A stretch of 64,000 nucleotides of DNA from Corticicoccus populi (GCF_042686195.1 NZ_JBHUOQ010000003.1:196681-260680); one strand, 5' to 3'; counted from the first letter of the stretch, positions 32,714 through 41,130 are shown. Notes: a model not told the origin generated them from the sequence alone. Numbers and translations are program-made.

Positions 32714-34126
32714 ATGGCTTTAGGTCAAGTAGTTCAAGTCATGGGACCAGTTGTTGACATAAGATTTGATGAAGGTCAATTACCGGAATTGAATAACGCA
32801 CTGACTGTTAACATTGAGAAGAGCGGAGAAAATACAACTTTAACATTGGAAGTTGCACTTCATCTTGGAGACAATGTTGTCAGAACGATTGCAATGGCAT
32901 CAACTGATGGCTTAAAACGTGGTGCTGACGTTGTGGATACAGGCAGTTCAATTTCTGTACCTGTAGGAGAAGTCACTTTAGGTCGTGTGTTCAACGTATT
33001 AGGTGAACATATTGATTTAGGTGAGGAAATTCCTGCTTCAGAAAGAAGAGACCCTATTCACAGACTTGCACCGAAATTTGAAGAATTGACAACAGAGGTA
33101 GAAATTTTAGAAACTGGTATTAAAGTAGTAGATTTACTTGCACCGTATACTAAAGGTGGTAAAATTGGCTTGTTCGGTGGTGCCGGAGTAGGTAAAACAG
33201 TACTAATCCAGGAATTAATCAATAACATCGCCCAGGAGCACGGTGGTATTTCAGTGTTTGCTGGTGTTGGTGAGCGTACACGTGAAGGAAATGACTTATA
33301 CTATGAGATGAGTGATTCCGGCGTTATCGCTAAAACTGCAATGGTCTTCGGACAGATGAATGAGCCGCCTGGTGCGCGTATGCGTGTTGCATTATCAGGT
33401 CTTACAATGGCTGAATATTTCCGTGATGAACAAGGTCAGGACGTACTTTTATTCATCGATAACATCTTCCGTTTTACTCAGGCAGGTTCAGAAGTATCAG
33501 CCTTACTCGGACGTATGCCGTCAGCCGTGGGTTATCAGCCGACGCTTGCAACTGAAATGGGTCAGCTTCAGGAACGTATTACAACAACAAGCACTGGTTC
33601 AGTAACATCTATCCAGGCAGTATTCGTACCAGCGGATGACTATACTGACCCGGCACCGGCTCAGACTTTTGCCCACCTGGATGCGACAACAAACCTGGAA
33701 CGTAAACTTTCAGAAATGGGTATTTACCCGGCTGTGGATCCACTTGCGTCAACATCCCGTGCGCTGTCACCTGCTGTTGTTGGTGAAGAGCATTATGAGG
33801 TTGCACGTAATGTACAGTCGACTATTCAAAAATATCGTGAACTGCAGGATATTATTGCAATTCTTGGTATGGATGAATTATCTGAAGAAGATAAATTGAC
33901 TGTTGCCCGTGCGCGTCGTATTCAGTTCTTCTTAAGTCAGAACTTCCACGTTGCAGAACAGTTTACAGGACAAAAAGGTTCATATGTTCCGGTCGCACAG
34001 ACAGTACAGGATTTCAAAGAAATTCTTGAAGGAAAATATGACAACATCCCTGAGGATGCTTTCCGTTTAGTCGGTGGTATTCAGGATGTACTTGAAAAAG
34101 CACGTAATATGGGTGTAGAAGTCTAA
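32714..34126 (+). CDS. atpD: ATP synthase F1 subunit beta
   Basis: A 470-residue catalytic subunit. The P-loop is GGAGVGKTVLIQELI, the catalytic Glu region is GVGERTREGNDLYYEM, and the signature PALSPAVVGEEHYEVA-like region (SRALSPAVVGEEHYE) is intact. The RBS AGGAGG is strong. Confidence 0.98.
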   Translation: MALGQVVQVMGPVVDIRFDEGQLPELNNALTVNIEKSGENTTLTLEVALHLGDNVVRTIAMASTDGLKRGADVVDTGSSISVPVGEVTLGRVFNVLGEHIDLGEEIPASERRDPIHRLAPKFEELTTEVEILETGIKVVDLLAPYTKGGKIGLFGGAGVGKTVLIQELINNIAQEHGGISVFAGVGERTREGNDLYYEMSDSGVIAKTAMVFGQMNEPPGARMRVALSGLTMAEYFRDEQGQDVLLFIDNIFRFTQAGSEVSALLGRMPSAVGYQPTLATEMGQLQERITTTSTGSVTSIQAVFVPADDYTDPAPAQTFAHLDATTNLERKLSEMGIYPAVDPLASTSRALSPAVVGEEHYEVARNVQSTIQKYRELQDIIAILGMDELSEEDKLTVARARRIQFFLSQNFHVAEQFTGQKGSYVPVAQTVQDFKEILEGKYDNIPEDAFRLVGGIQDVLEKARNMGVEV

Positions 34127-34144
34127 TTTCGGGAGGTTAGGAAC

Positions 34145-34552
34145 ATGAGTACAATTGCATTAGACATAGTTACTCCAAATGGTTCTGTTCATGATGAAGA
34201 GAACTGTGAGATTGTTATACTCCAGACTCTCCAAGGCGAAATTGGTGTTCAGGCTGGACACATCCCGACTGTAGCAGCACTTAAAATCGGTAGCCTGCGT
34301 GCGAAGATAGACGGCAGTTATGAGTATTTTGCTGTCACTGAAGGATTTGTTGAGATTAATTCGACAAAGGTGACTGTGCTTGTACAAGCTGGCGAATTTG
34401 CGGAGGATATTGATACTGACCGTGCAGTTGCAGCCAGAGAAAGAGCAGAACAGTTATTACAGGCAGAGCAGAATGAAAAAATTGATCATACACGTGCACA
34501 GCTTGCTTTAAGACGTGCGCTTAACCGTATCGAAGTTGCAAAACATCGATAA
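34145..34552 (+). CDS. atpC: ATP synthase F1 subunit epsilon
   Basis: A 135-residue subunit with the N-terminal beta-sandwich (ALDIVTPNGSVHDEENCEIV, GEIGVQAGHIPTVAALK) and a C-terminal helical hairpin (ARERAEQLLQAEQNEKIDHT) that can inhibit ATP hydrolysis. Last gene of the atp operon, followed by a terminator. Confidence 0.96.
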   Translation: MSTIALDIVTPNGSVHDEENCEIVILQTLQGEIGVQAGHIPTVAALKIGSLRAKIDGSYEYFAVTEGFVEINSTKVTVLVQAGEFAEDIDTDRAVAARERAEQLLQAEQNEKIDHTRAQLALRRALNRIEVAKHR

Positions 34553-34563
34553 AATACATGTTG

Positions 34564-34591
34564 AAAAGCCTGGGCCTGCCCAGGCTTTTTT
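34564..34591 (+). terminator. Terminator of the atp operon
   Basis: Eleven-base perfect stem aaaagcctggg / cccaggctttt with a CCTG loop, then T residues. Confidence 0.92.
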
Positions 34592-34603
34592 AGAGGTGAT
34601 TGA

Positions 34604-34837
34604 ATGATGATGATGTCCCAGCTTGCATTCATGCATATATTTCTTCATATTATATGCGTGATTTTTTGTTTTTGGCTGTTACAATCAGTCAATGTTGAAC
34701 ACTGGTTTAAAAAAAGCCATCCTTCTAAAATAATGATGCTGTTAATAGTGCTGGCAGTTGTTCTCGGCAGTGCACTCAGCAATTTTATTATGGACTTTTT
34801 TGTATTTGTCCAGGAAGCTTCTCTGATATTCACCTAA
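34604..34837 (+). CDS. DUF1146 family membrane protein (YwzB)
   Basis: A 77-residue protein with two hydrophobic helices (MHIFLHIICVIFCFWLLQSV and IMMLLIVLAVVLGSALSNFI) joined by a basic loop with WFKKSHPSK. This is the YwzB/DUF1146 family, which sits between atpC and murA in Bacillales. The function is unknown. RBS GAGGTG, ATG 34604. Confidence 0.85.
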   Translation: MMMMSQLAFMHIFLHIICVIFCFWLLQSVNVEHWFKKSHPSKIMMLLIVLAVVLGSALSNFIMDFFVFVQEASLIFT

Positions 34838-34926
34838 TTACTTTACAAACATGTTTGAAAGTCTATAAAATAGTGAATAGTGAGATTAGAGGTTTTATGA
34901 GTAGGAGCATGGAGTGAACTTAATAA

Positions 34927-36216
34927 ATGGATAAAATTATTGTAAAAGGCGGACAGGAATTGTCCGGTTCTGTAAAGGTAGAAGGTTCTAAAAACGCAGT
35001 GCTGCCGATTTTAGCAGCGTCATTACTGGCGGCGGAAGGCACATCTGTTTTAACAAATGTACCGAAGCTTTCAGATGTCTCAACGTTGTCAAAGCTTCTT
35101 GAATATCTTGGGGCGGAAGTGAGTAACGAAGATAATCAGGTTTCAATTAATGCGTCATCAAAACTGAGCAGTACTGCTCCTTATGATTTAGTATCAAAAA
35201 TGCGTGCGAGCATGCTTGTTATGGGCCCGCTTCTTGCCAGAAACAGTGAGTGTTCAGTGGCAATGCCGGGTGGATGTGCGATTGGAAGCCGCCCGATAGA
35301 ACAGCATCTAAAAGGTTTTGAAAAAATGGGCGTCGAGTTTAAAAATCAAGAGGGAAATATTCTCGGGAAATCAGACGGCAGACTAAAAGCCGCAAATATT
35401 TCACTGGATTTTCCTAGTGTTGGAGCTACACAGAACTTAATGATGGCGGCCAGTCTTGCAGACGGAACTACCCATCTCGAAAATGTTGCAATGGAGCCCG
35501 AAATTGAAGATTTAGCAGATTACATTAACTCAATGGGCGGCAACATTCAAGGTGCAGGCACCAACCATATTACTATTGAAGGTGTTTCTAAACTGGCAGG
35601 AAGCCGTCATGAAGTGATACCTGACAGAATTGAGGCAGGTACGTTTATGATTGCCGGTGCCATTACGCGCAGTGAAATTCTTGTGGAAAATGTTAAGACG
35701 AATCATCTGACTGCTTTAATTTCAAAACTTGAAGAAGCGGGTGTGCAGATCACAGAAGAAGGCAGAAATGTCAGAGTCACGCCTTCCAGCCATCTTAAAC
35801 CGATTACGGTAAAAACAATGCCGCATCCGGGTTTTCCGACAGATATGCAGAGCCAGATGATGGCTTTATTAACGACGATAAACGGAACGAGTACAATTAC
35901 AGAGACCATCTTCGAAAACCGCTTCATGCATGTAAATGAGTTCAGCCATATGAATGCAGATATTGCACTTGAAGATAATACCGCAGTCATAAAGGGCCGG
36001 CAGCTGCAAGGCGCGCGTGTGAAGTCAACAGATTTAAGGGCGGCAGCTGCGTTGATTCTTGCAGGTTTAGTGTCAGAAGGTTATACTGTAGTTACTGAAT
36101 TACGTCATTTAGACCGCGGTTATGTCGACTTTCATAAAAAACTGAAGGCATTGGGCGCGGATATTGAACGTACGGGAGATGAAACTGCACATAAAAGTGC
36201 GGTAACGACAAGATAG
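34927..36216 (+). CDS. murA1: UDP-N-acetylglucosamine 1-carboxyvinyltransferase (MurA1)
   Basis: A 429-residue MurA, paralogue of the gene at 16833, catalysing the first committed step of peptidoglycan synthesis. The active-site Cys is in AMPGGCAIGSRPIEQH. EGSKNAVLPILAASLLAAEG and the C-terminal HLDRGYVDFHKKLKALGAD are standard. Two MurA enzymes are normal in low-G+C Gram-positives. Downstream are epuA and fabZ with short gaps, probably one operon. Confidence 0.95.
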   Translation: MDKIIVKGGQELSGSVKVEGSKNAVLPILAASLLAAEGTSVLTNVPKLSDVSTLSKLLEYLGAEVSNEDNQVSINASSKLSSTAPYDLVSKMRASMLVMGPLLARNSECSVAMPGGCAIGSRPIEQHLKGFEKMGVEFKNQEGNILGKSDGRLKAANISLDFPSVGATQNLMMAASLADGTTHLENVAMEPEIEDLADYINSMGGNIQGAGTNHITIEGVSKLAGSRHEVIPDRIEAGTFMIAGAITRSEILVENVKTNHLTALISKLEEAGVQITEEGRNVRVTPSSHLKPITVKTMPHPGFPTDMQSQMMALLTTINGTSTITETIFENRFMHVNEFSHMNADIALEDNTAVIKGRQLQGARVKSTDLRAAAALILAGLVSEGYTVVTELRHLDRGYVDFHKKLKALGADIERTGDETAHKSAVTTR

Positions 36217-36230
36217 AAGAGGTAGTAGTA

Positions 36231-36419
36231 ATGAAAAAGCAATCAAAAATGCTGGTACACAGACGTTTTCCATTAGCGGTAAGGTTACTTTTATTCATAT
36301 ATATTGCGATAATTATATTCTTTGTCGGCTTAATGATTGGCTATGGTATTTTAGGTAATCCAATTGAGATATTCCGCATTGAAACATGGGAACACATCAT
36401 AAACTTAACTGGAGAATGA
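36231..36419 (+). CDS. EpuA-type small membrane protein (annotated as 'RNA polymerase subunit beta' in relatives)
   Basis: A 62-residue protein with one transmembrane helix (LLLFIYIAIIIFFVGLMIGYG) and the conserved tail GNPIEIFRIETWEHII. It belongs to the EpuA family found behind murA in Bacillales and streptococci. Some databases call it RNA polymerase subunit beta, but nothing here supports that role. RBS AAGAGGT before ATG 36231. Confidence 0.78.
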   Translation: MKKQSKMLVHRRFPLAVRLLLFIYIAIIIFFVGLMIGYGILGNPIEIFRIETWEHIINLTGE

Positions 36420-36423
36420 TAAA

Positions 36424-36861
36424 ATGTTGACATATGATCAAATAAAAGCAGTGATTCCACATCGGCCGCCGTTTCTGCTTATTGACAGAGTGACTGAAAT
36501 AGAGCCGGGGAAAAAATGTACCGGTATTAAGCAGGTATCCGGCAACGAGCCGTTTTTTACAGGTCATTTTCCTGAGTATGCAATCATGCCGGGCGTTTTA
36601 ATTGTAGAAGCACTGGCACAGGTAGGTGCAGTGGCTTTACTGCAGCAGGAAGAATTTAAAGGTAAGCTTGCTTTCTTTGCAGGGATTGATAAATGTAAAT
36701 TTAAAAAGCAAGTGACTCCGGGAGATACTCTGGAGCTGTCTGTGGAGATTGTTAAGTTACGTGGTCCGATAGGTAAAGGTGAAGCTGTTGCAATGGTTGA
36801 CGGTGAAGTCGCCTGTAAATGTGAAATTACATTCGCAATACAAGATAAAACATCCGAGTAA
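36424..36861 (+). CDS. fabZ: 3-hydroxyacyl-ACP dehydratase FabZ
   Basis: A 145-residue hot-dog fold dehydratase of fatty-acid elongation. The catalytic His is in GNEPFFTGHFPEYAIMPGV and the Glu in LIVEALAQVGAVAL. IPHRPPFLLIDRV is the usual N-terminal motif. It lies five bases after epuA. Its stop codon lies inside the terminator stem. Confidence 0.96.
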   Translation: MLTYDQIKAVIPHRPPFLLIDRVTEIEPGKKCTGIKQVSGNEPFFTGHFPEYAIMPGVLIVEALAQVGAVALLQQEEFKGKLAFFAGIDKCKFKKQVTPGDTLELSVEIVKLRGPIGKGEAVAMVDGEVACKCEITFAIQDKTSE

Positions 36862-36879
36862 TTTACTCGGATGTTTTTA
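36849..36879. terminator. Bidirectional terminator between fabZ and ywpF
   Basis: Twelve-base stem aacatccgagta / tactcggatgtt, 3-base loop, T run after it and A run before it. Confidence 0.88.
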
Positions 36880-37285
36880 TTTCTTCCTGCGCATCCATAC
36901 GCGCTTTGAATTCGTTTAACAGTGCGCCCCCTGTATATCCTTCCTTCATCAGATTTTCAAGTAAATCCTCAGCATAGTTAGGGTCCTGAACAATCAAGTT
37001 CCCGAGGAACAGTATAGAAATTGAATCTTCAAGCTTATTAATCTCGAGGAATTTTCCAATGAATTGTGCCGGTTGATTGTTGGGGCGGGTAATGGTAACC
37101 AGTGCCTTAATTTCATCTCCGACTTGTGATTCAAGCAGGCTGATAAAATCTTCAGAAGTCTGCACTTCTATCAGCCACGGATCTTCTTTTGTTTCTTTAT
37201 TGATGATAATACCATCAATCACATCTAAAATAATAAAATTATTATCCTGTGCAATTTTTAAGTCGACGACCTTAAATGATTTCAT
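36863..37285 (-). CDS. YwpF-like family protein
   Basis: A 140-residue protein starting MKSFKVVDLKIAQ and matching the YwpF-like family that sits between fabZ and ssb in staphylococci and Bacillus. There are no catalytic motifs or membrane segments; beta-strand-rich segments dominate. The function is unknown. RBS TGGAGG before ATG 37285. It is divergent from the ssb gene. Confidence 0.8.
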   Translation of the reverse strand: MKSFKVVDLKIAQDNNFIILDVIDGIIINKETKEDPWLIEVQTSEDFISLLESQVGDEIKALVTITRPNNQPAQFIGKFLEINKLEDSISILFLGNLIVQDPNYAEDLLENLMKEGYTGGALLNEFKARMDAQEEIKTSE

Positions 37286-37390
37286 TAGATACCTCCAAAA
37301 ATTTATAAAAAGTCATTTTTAATAAATTTACTTCCGATTTTAAAAGAAACGCTTCTATGTAAATACAACTGTATTTTAATTGTATAGTAA

Positions 37391-37442
37391 ATCCGCTTAA
37401 AATCCAATTGTCGTCATTTGCAGAGATTTTTTAAAGCGGATA
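37391..37442 (+). repeat. Inverted repeat in the ssb leader
   Basis: ATCCGCTT-AAAA (37391-37402) and TTTTTAAAGCGGAT (37429-37442) can pair over 8-12 bases around a loop of about 26 bases. It ends about 28 bases before the ssb start codon, so it could be an mRNA structure or a protein-binding site for control of ssb. Confidence 0.4.
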
Positions 37443-37469
37443 TCTTATATACAGGAGGGAGGTGGAAAC

Positions 37470-38090
37470 ATGATGAACAAAGTAGTGCTTGTCGGAGAGT
37501 TAATCCAAAATACCTGTGTGTCGCAAAACGAACACAGCAGTGTAAACTCTTTTATTATTGCTACAACGAGGGTGCCGAGAGACAGTAACAGAGAACATGA
37601 AGTTCACTTCATTTACTGTAAGGCATTCGGAAAGACGCTTAACGGTATTTTGGATGCGCTTTCCAGAGGACAGATTATCTGCATCAGCGGTCAGGTTGCT
37701 ACAACTGTTCACACTGACGCTGACGGTATAAAGGATTACAGAATGGAGATATGGGCTGAGAGCATAAAATGTGTTCCTGAAAAATTATCTTCAAACAGTA
37801 AAGTTAAAAACCCGTCCGACATGATTAACCAGGCCGTCAACTTATATAACCGCTATGATTATATCGGGGAGAAGAGCGTCCTTACATTAATGGATAGTCA
37901 AGTTGACGATATGCCTGTTCGGGCGGGAGGGGATTTCAGACCCCGATTTACAAGTGAACAAGATACACATCTTGATCAATTAAAAGAAGTAATTAATGAA
38001 AATGGACTAAAAAATGATTCACTCAAAGAAGAAAAGTCCAATAAGAAATCAACAGGCAGTAAAAACAATGCTGAGAAAATTGTGGTTTAA
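37470..38090 (+). CDS. ssb: Single-stranded DNA-binding protein, SsbB/YwpH-like with long C-terminal extension
   Basis: A 206-residue SSB paralogue. The OB-fold (residues 1-104) is recognisable from MNKVVLVGELIQNT, the EVHFIYCKAFGKTLNGIL strand-helix segment and IICISGQVATTVHTD. It is not next to rpsF/rpsR, so it is not the essential SsbA. The place beside ywpF matches SsbB/YwpH of Bacillus (about 113 aa, transformation-related). Here a 100-residue hydrophilic extension is added. It ends AEKIVV rather than the DDDIPF acidic tip. An internal VDDMPV (residues 145-150) is the closest match to that tip. RBS AGGAGGGAGG. Confidence 0.82.
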   Translation: MMNKVVLVGELIQNTCVSQNEHSSVNSFIIATTRVPRDSNREHEVHFIYCKAFGKTLNGILDALSRGQIICISGQVATTVHTDADGIKDYRMEIWAESIKCVPEKLSSNSKVKNPSDMINQAVNLYNRYDYIGEKSVLTLMDSQVDDMPVRAGGDFRPRFTSEQDTHLDQLKEVINENGLKNDSLKEEKSNKKSTGSKNNAEKIVV

Positions 38091-38416
38091 TAAATATCTG
38101 CAGTCATACCTTTACCCTTGATACACTTATTCATACACTCACACTCATTCTGCACCCGCCGTTTAGCTGCGTAAATGACGGATGCAGAATTATTTTAATA
38201 GATACAGGAAAAGTACAAATGATTTGGCGTGAAAATAAAAAAGACATAATTCTGTAATATAATTGTAAAAGACCTCCTGACATTTCATATCATTGTAACC
38301 TATGAAATATTTTTATCTGATATAGTACTATTTGTACATAAAGAGCGGCCGGAAGCGGCAGTATTAATATATAAAATATAAATCAGATAACATACATATC
38401 AGGAGGAAATTTTATA
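38091..38416 (+). other. 326-base intergenic region with hairpin and long leader
   Basis: No coding frame is visible. It holds a bulged hairpin at 38147-38190 (attctgca...tgcagaat with an inner ccg/cgg and ttta/taaa stem), perhaps a weak terminator of ssb, a WalR-like direct repeat at 38253-38269, and an AT-rich stretch leading to the Rpf/LysM gene with an AGGAGGA ribosome site at 38401. Confidence 0.5.
38253..38269 (+). promoter_or_regulatory. WalR (YycF)-type binding site
   Basis: TGTAAT (38253-38258), 5 bases, TGTAAA (38264-38269): an exact match to the WalR consensus TGTWAH-N5-TGTWAH. It is 148 bases before the start of a secreted Rpf/LysM muralytic protein, a class often controlled by WalKR in staphylococci. 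Confidence 0.6.
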
Positions 38417-39223
38417 ATGAAAAAATTATTATCAATTGGTGCGGCTGTAGCTGTATCCGCAACGTTGGCAGCAAATGCAGAGGCATCGGAACATAAAGTA
38501 GAAGCGGGAGAGACGTTATCGGCAATTGCTGCTGAGAACAGTGTCAGTGTAAAACAGTTAAAGGAAAGCAATGACTTATCATCAGATTTAATTGTTCCCG
38601 GCCAGATACTTAATGTGGGTGAAGAAGCACCTTCACCTGAAGTTGATAATGATAATAAAGAAGAAAAAGCCGAAGCTGACGGCGGCGTTTACGTTATTGA
38701 AGCAGGAGATACATTATCCATTATTGCTGATAAATTTAATGTTTCAGTCAATGATATTAGAAGCTGGAATAATTTATCATCAGATTTAATTTTCTCAGGA
38801 AAAGAAATCGTTGTATCAAAAGAGGCAGTATCAGAGGACATAGTTGAAGAAGCAGCACCTCAGCAGGATAATGAAGTTGAAGAAACACCTGCGGCAGCGG
38901 CTGCGGAAAATCAAAATAATGAACAGGAAGCAGCACCTGAAAAAGTGCAGCCTAAAACTGAAAATCAGTCAACACAGCCTGCTTCAAACAGCGGTCAGAA
39001 CTGGGGCGCACTCGCTGCATGTGAATCCGGCGGGAATCCGGGTGTGGTAAGTGCCAACGGTTTATACCACGGACTTTATCAATTTGATGTTCAGACATGG
39101 AGATCAGTCGGCGGTTCAGGTCTGCCGTCCCAGGCTTCAGCAGCTGAACAGACAAAAAGAGCAGAAATTCTTTATTCACAAAGGGGCGCACAGCCTTGGC
39201 CTGTCTGCGGACAGAGATTATAA
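38417..39223 (+). CDS. Secreted LysM-Rpf-like transglycosylase
   Basis: A 268-residue secreted protein: signal peptide to about residue 24 (cleavage near AEA-S), two LysM peptidoglycan-binding domains (about 26-66 and 91-133, each with AGETLSAIA- or AGDTLSIIA-type motifs), an acidic Q/E/A-rich linker (about 134-192), and a C-terminal resuscitation-promoting-factor-like domain (about 195-268). The putative catalytic Glu is E203 in WGALAACESGGNPG, and C202/C264 match the Rpf disulfide. It likely cleaves peptidoglycan glycan strands at the cell surface. A terminator follows. Confidence 0.85.
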   Translation: MKKLLSIGAAVAVSATLAANAEASEHKVEAGETLSAIAAENSVSVKQLKESNDLSSDLIVPGQILNVGEEAPSPEVDNDNKEEKAEADGGVYVIEAGDTLSIIADKFNVSVNDIRSWNNLSSDLIFSGKEIVVSKEAVSEDIVEEAAPQQDNEVEETPAAAAAENQNNEQEAAPEKVQPKTENQSTQPASNSGQNWGALAACESGGNPGVVSANGLYHGLYQFDVQTWRSVGGSGLPSQASAAEQTKRAEILYSQRGAQPWPVCGQRL

Positions 39224-39233
39224 TATGATTCAG

Positions 39234-39259
39234 GGCACAGTGATTCTGTGCCTTTTTTT
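39234..39259 (+). terminator. Terminator after the LysM-Rpf gene
   Basis: Seven-base stem ggcacag / ctgtgcc, 5-base loop, seven T residues. Confidence 0.88.
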
Positions 39260-39261
39260 GT

Positions 39262-39290
39262 TTGACATCTTTAATATCAAAATATAGTAT
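39262..39290 (+). promoter_or_regulatory. thi operon promoter
   Basis: TTGACA (39262-39267), 17-base spacer, TAGTAT (39285-39290); TATAGT two bases earlier is an alternative -10. It stands just before the TPP riboswitch. Confidence 0.65.
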
Positions 39291-39308
39291 TAAATTAAAT
39301 AAATATGA

Positions 39309-39404
39309 ATACCACTAGGGGTGCAACTTGCTGAGATAGTCTGTGATAAAGACTGATCCCTTATGAAACATGATCTAGGTAATACTAGCGGATGGAATGT
39401 GGTG
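39309..39404 (+). promoter_or_regulatory. TPP riboswitch (thi box)
   Basis: Contains the conserved thi-box elements in order: accactaggggtgc, then ctgaga (39331-39336), gactgatcccttatgaaa, and tgatctaggtaatactagcg, closed by the P1 helix accac (39311-39315) with gtggt (39399-39403). With TPP bound, the downstream terminator would form and stop thiDME transcription. Confidence 0.93.
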
Positions 39405-39451
39405 AGTGATGAAAGCTGTATAATTTTATACTGTTTTCAGACGAAGCATTG

Positions 39452-39489
39452 CCATTTCCGCAGGATGATTGTCCGGAAATGGTTTTTTT
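39452..39489 (+). terminator. Riboswitch-controlled terminator of thiDME
   Basis: Nine-base stem ccatttccg / cggaaatgg followed by seven T residues (39483-39489), about 50 bases after the TPP aptamer and 55 before thiD. Confidence 0.85.
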
Positions 39490-39543
39490 GTGGAATTCTG
39501 TAAATTGTAAGTATATACATTCAAAAATAAAGGAGTGGCAGTA

Positions 39544-40341
39544 ATGAGTAAAAAATTTCCGATAGCGCTGACTGTTGCGGGCACAGACCCTACCGGCGGG
39601 GCAGGCGTTCTGACTGATATTAAAGCATTTCATTCAAGAGAGGTTTACGGGATGTCTGCAGTGACGTCTTTGACGGCACAGAACACTTTAGGTGTGCAGG
39701 ATGTATATAATATTCCAGTTGATTTTTTAAATGCCCAATTGACCAGCATATTTGATGATGAACTGCCGGATGCAATGAAATCAGGGATGATTGCGACTGC
39801 AGATATGATGGAAGTAATAAAGGGATTTGTTGAAAAATACCGTATTCCCTATGTGATTGACCCGGTGATGATTGCAACATCCGGAGATAATCTGATTGAT
39901 GATAAAGCGATTGATTATTTGAGAGATCATCTGATACAGACAGCACTTTGTATTACGCCGAATATTATTGAGGCAGAGCGTCTGAGTGGTCTTTCGATTA
40001 AAACAGAGGAAGATATCAACCGTGCAGCCAAGATATTTATTAATGACCTCGGGGTACAGAGTGTCATCATAAAAGGCGGGCATCTAAAGGGAGATGCGGT
40101 TGATTATTTGTTTACAAAAGAGCATGTTCAGCGTTTATCTTCCGAGAGAATTGATACGAATCATACACACGGAACAGGCTGTACGTTTTCAGCGGTCATT
40201 ACTGCAGAAATTGCCAAAGGAAAATCACTGGAGAGCGCATTTAAAACGGGGAAAAATTATATTACAAATGCGATAAAAAACACACCGGGGATCGGAAAAG
40301 GGAATGGTCCGGTGAATCATTTCAGTTATAAAGGAGAATGA
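39544..40341 (+). CDS. thiD: Hydroxymethylpyrimidine/phosphomethylpyrimidine kinase
   Basis: A 265-residue ribokinase-fold enzyme that phosphorylates HMP and HMP-P for thiamine synthesis. Start motif ALTVAGTDPTGGAGVLTDIK, HMP-binding EVYGMSAVTSLTAQNT, and the catalytic anion-hole motif THGTGCTFSAVITAEIAKG. ATG 39544 follows AAGGAG by eight bases; the GTG at 39535 lies inside that site. First gene of the TPP-controlled thiDME operon. A pyridoxal-kinase side activity is possible in this family. Confidence 0.93.
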   Translation: MSKKFPIALTVAGTDPTGGAGVLTDIKAFHSREVYGMSAVTSLTAQNTLGVQDVYNIPVDFLNAQLTSIFDDELPDAMKSGMIATADMMEVIKGFVEKYRIPYVIDPVMIATSGDNLIDDKAIDYLRDHLIQTALCITPNIIEAERLSGLSIKTEEDINRAAKIFINDLGVQSVIIKGGHLKGDAVDYLFTKEHVQRLSSERIDTNHTHGTGCTFSAVITAEIAKGKSLESAFKTGKNYITNAIKNTPGIGKGNGPVNHFSYKGE

Positions 40342-40344
40342 TAT

Positions 40345-41130
40345 ATGTCAGTTGAAAAATTAAGAAACACACCGCCTTTAGTGGTCTGTATTACGAATGA
40401 TGTTGTGAAAGATATTACCGCCAATGGTATGATAGCACTCGGTGCCTCGCCGATTATGAGCGGTGAAAAAAGTGAGGCAGAATCACTGATGAAAGCTGCA
40501 GGCGGACTGCTTGTTAATATAGGGACTGCAGATATGAAAAAAAAAGATTTGATGCACGAAATGATTAAAGCAGCCAATAATTATAATGTGCCTGTAGTTA
40601 TTGACCCTGTTGGTTATGCTGCCTCTGAATTTAGAAAGAATCTGGTGGATGAATTAATTCAGTCACATGATATCGCGCTCATTAAAGGGAATGCGGGTGA
40701 AATCTTTGCACTTGCTGGCGGTACAGGCTCATCCCGCGGCGTTGATTCAACGGAAAAAACAGAGACTTCAGAAATAGGAGAGATGTGCTTTAACAAACTG
40801 AACATTCCGGTTCTTGTGACAGGGGAAACGGATTCTTTTGTATCCGGTGAAGGTACAGTAACGATGCGTAACGGTCACAAGATGCTTGAAAATATTACTG
40901 GTTCAGGATGTCTGCTTGGCGCAGTAGTTTCAGCATTTATTGCAGTTGAGGATACACTGCAGCAGGCAGTCATCAATGCAGTGAGTTATTTTAATTTATG
41001 TGCGGAATCTGCTGTGGCAGAACTGAAAGCACCGGCACCCGGATCGTTCAGAACAACGCTGATTGACCATTTGTATTTGAATGATGATACGATTTTTAAT
41101 GGACAGAAGGTGTTTAGTGATGCGGAGTAA
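40345..41130 (+). CDS. thiM: Hydroxyethylthiazole kinase
   Basis: A 261-residue salvage kinase phosphorylating hydroxyethylthiazole. VVCITNDVVKDITANGMIALG is the usual N-terminal motif, VVIDPVGYAASEFR the substrate strand, ALIKGNAGEIFALAG the phosphate loop region, and NITGSGCLLGAVVSAF holds the catalytic Cys/anion hole. It starts three bases after the thiD stop codon and overlaps thiE. Confidence 0.94.
   Translation: MSVEKLRNTPPLVVCITNDVVKDITANGMIALGASPIMSGEKSEAESLMKAAGGLLVNIGTADMKKKDLMHEMIKAANNYNVPVVIDPVGYAASEFRKNLVDELIQSHDIALIKGNAGEIFALAGGTGSSRGVDSTEKTETSEIGEMCFNKLNIPVLVTGETDSFVSGEGTVTMRNGHKMLENITGSGCLLGAVVSAFIAVEDTLQQAVINAVSYFNLCAESAVAELKAPAPGSFRTTLIDHLYLNDDTIFNGQKVFSDAE

Noticed and set aside
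38147..38190. Riboswitch before the LysM-Rpf gene
   Set aside because: There is a bulged hairpin, but no match to a c-di-AMP (ydaO) or other known aptamer could be made by eye, so only an intergenic hairpin is listed.
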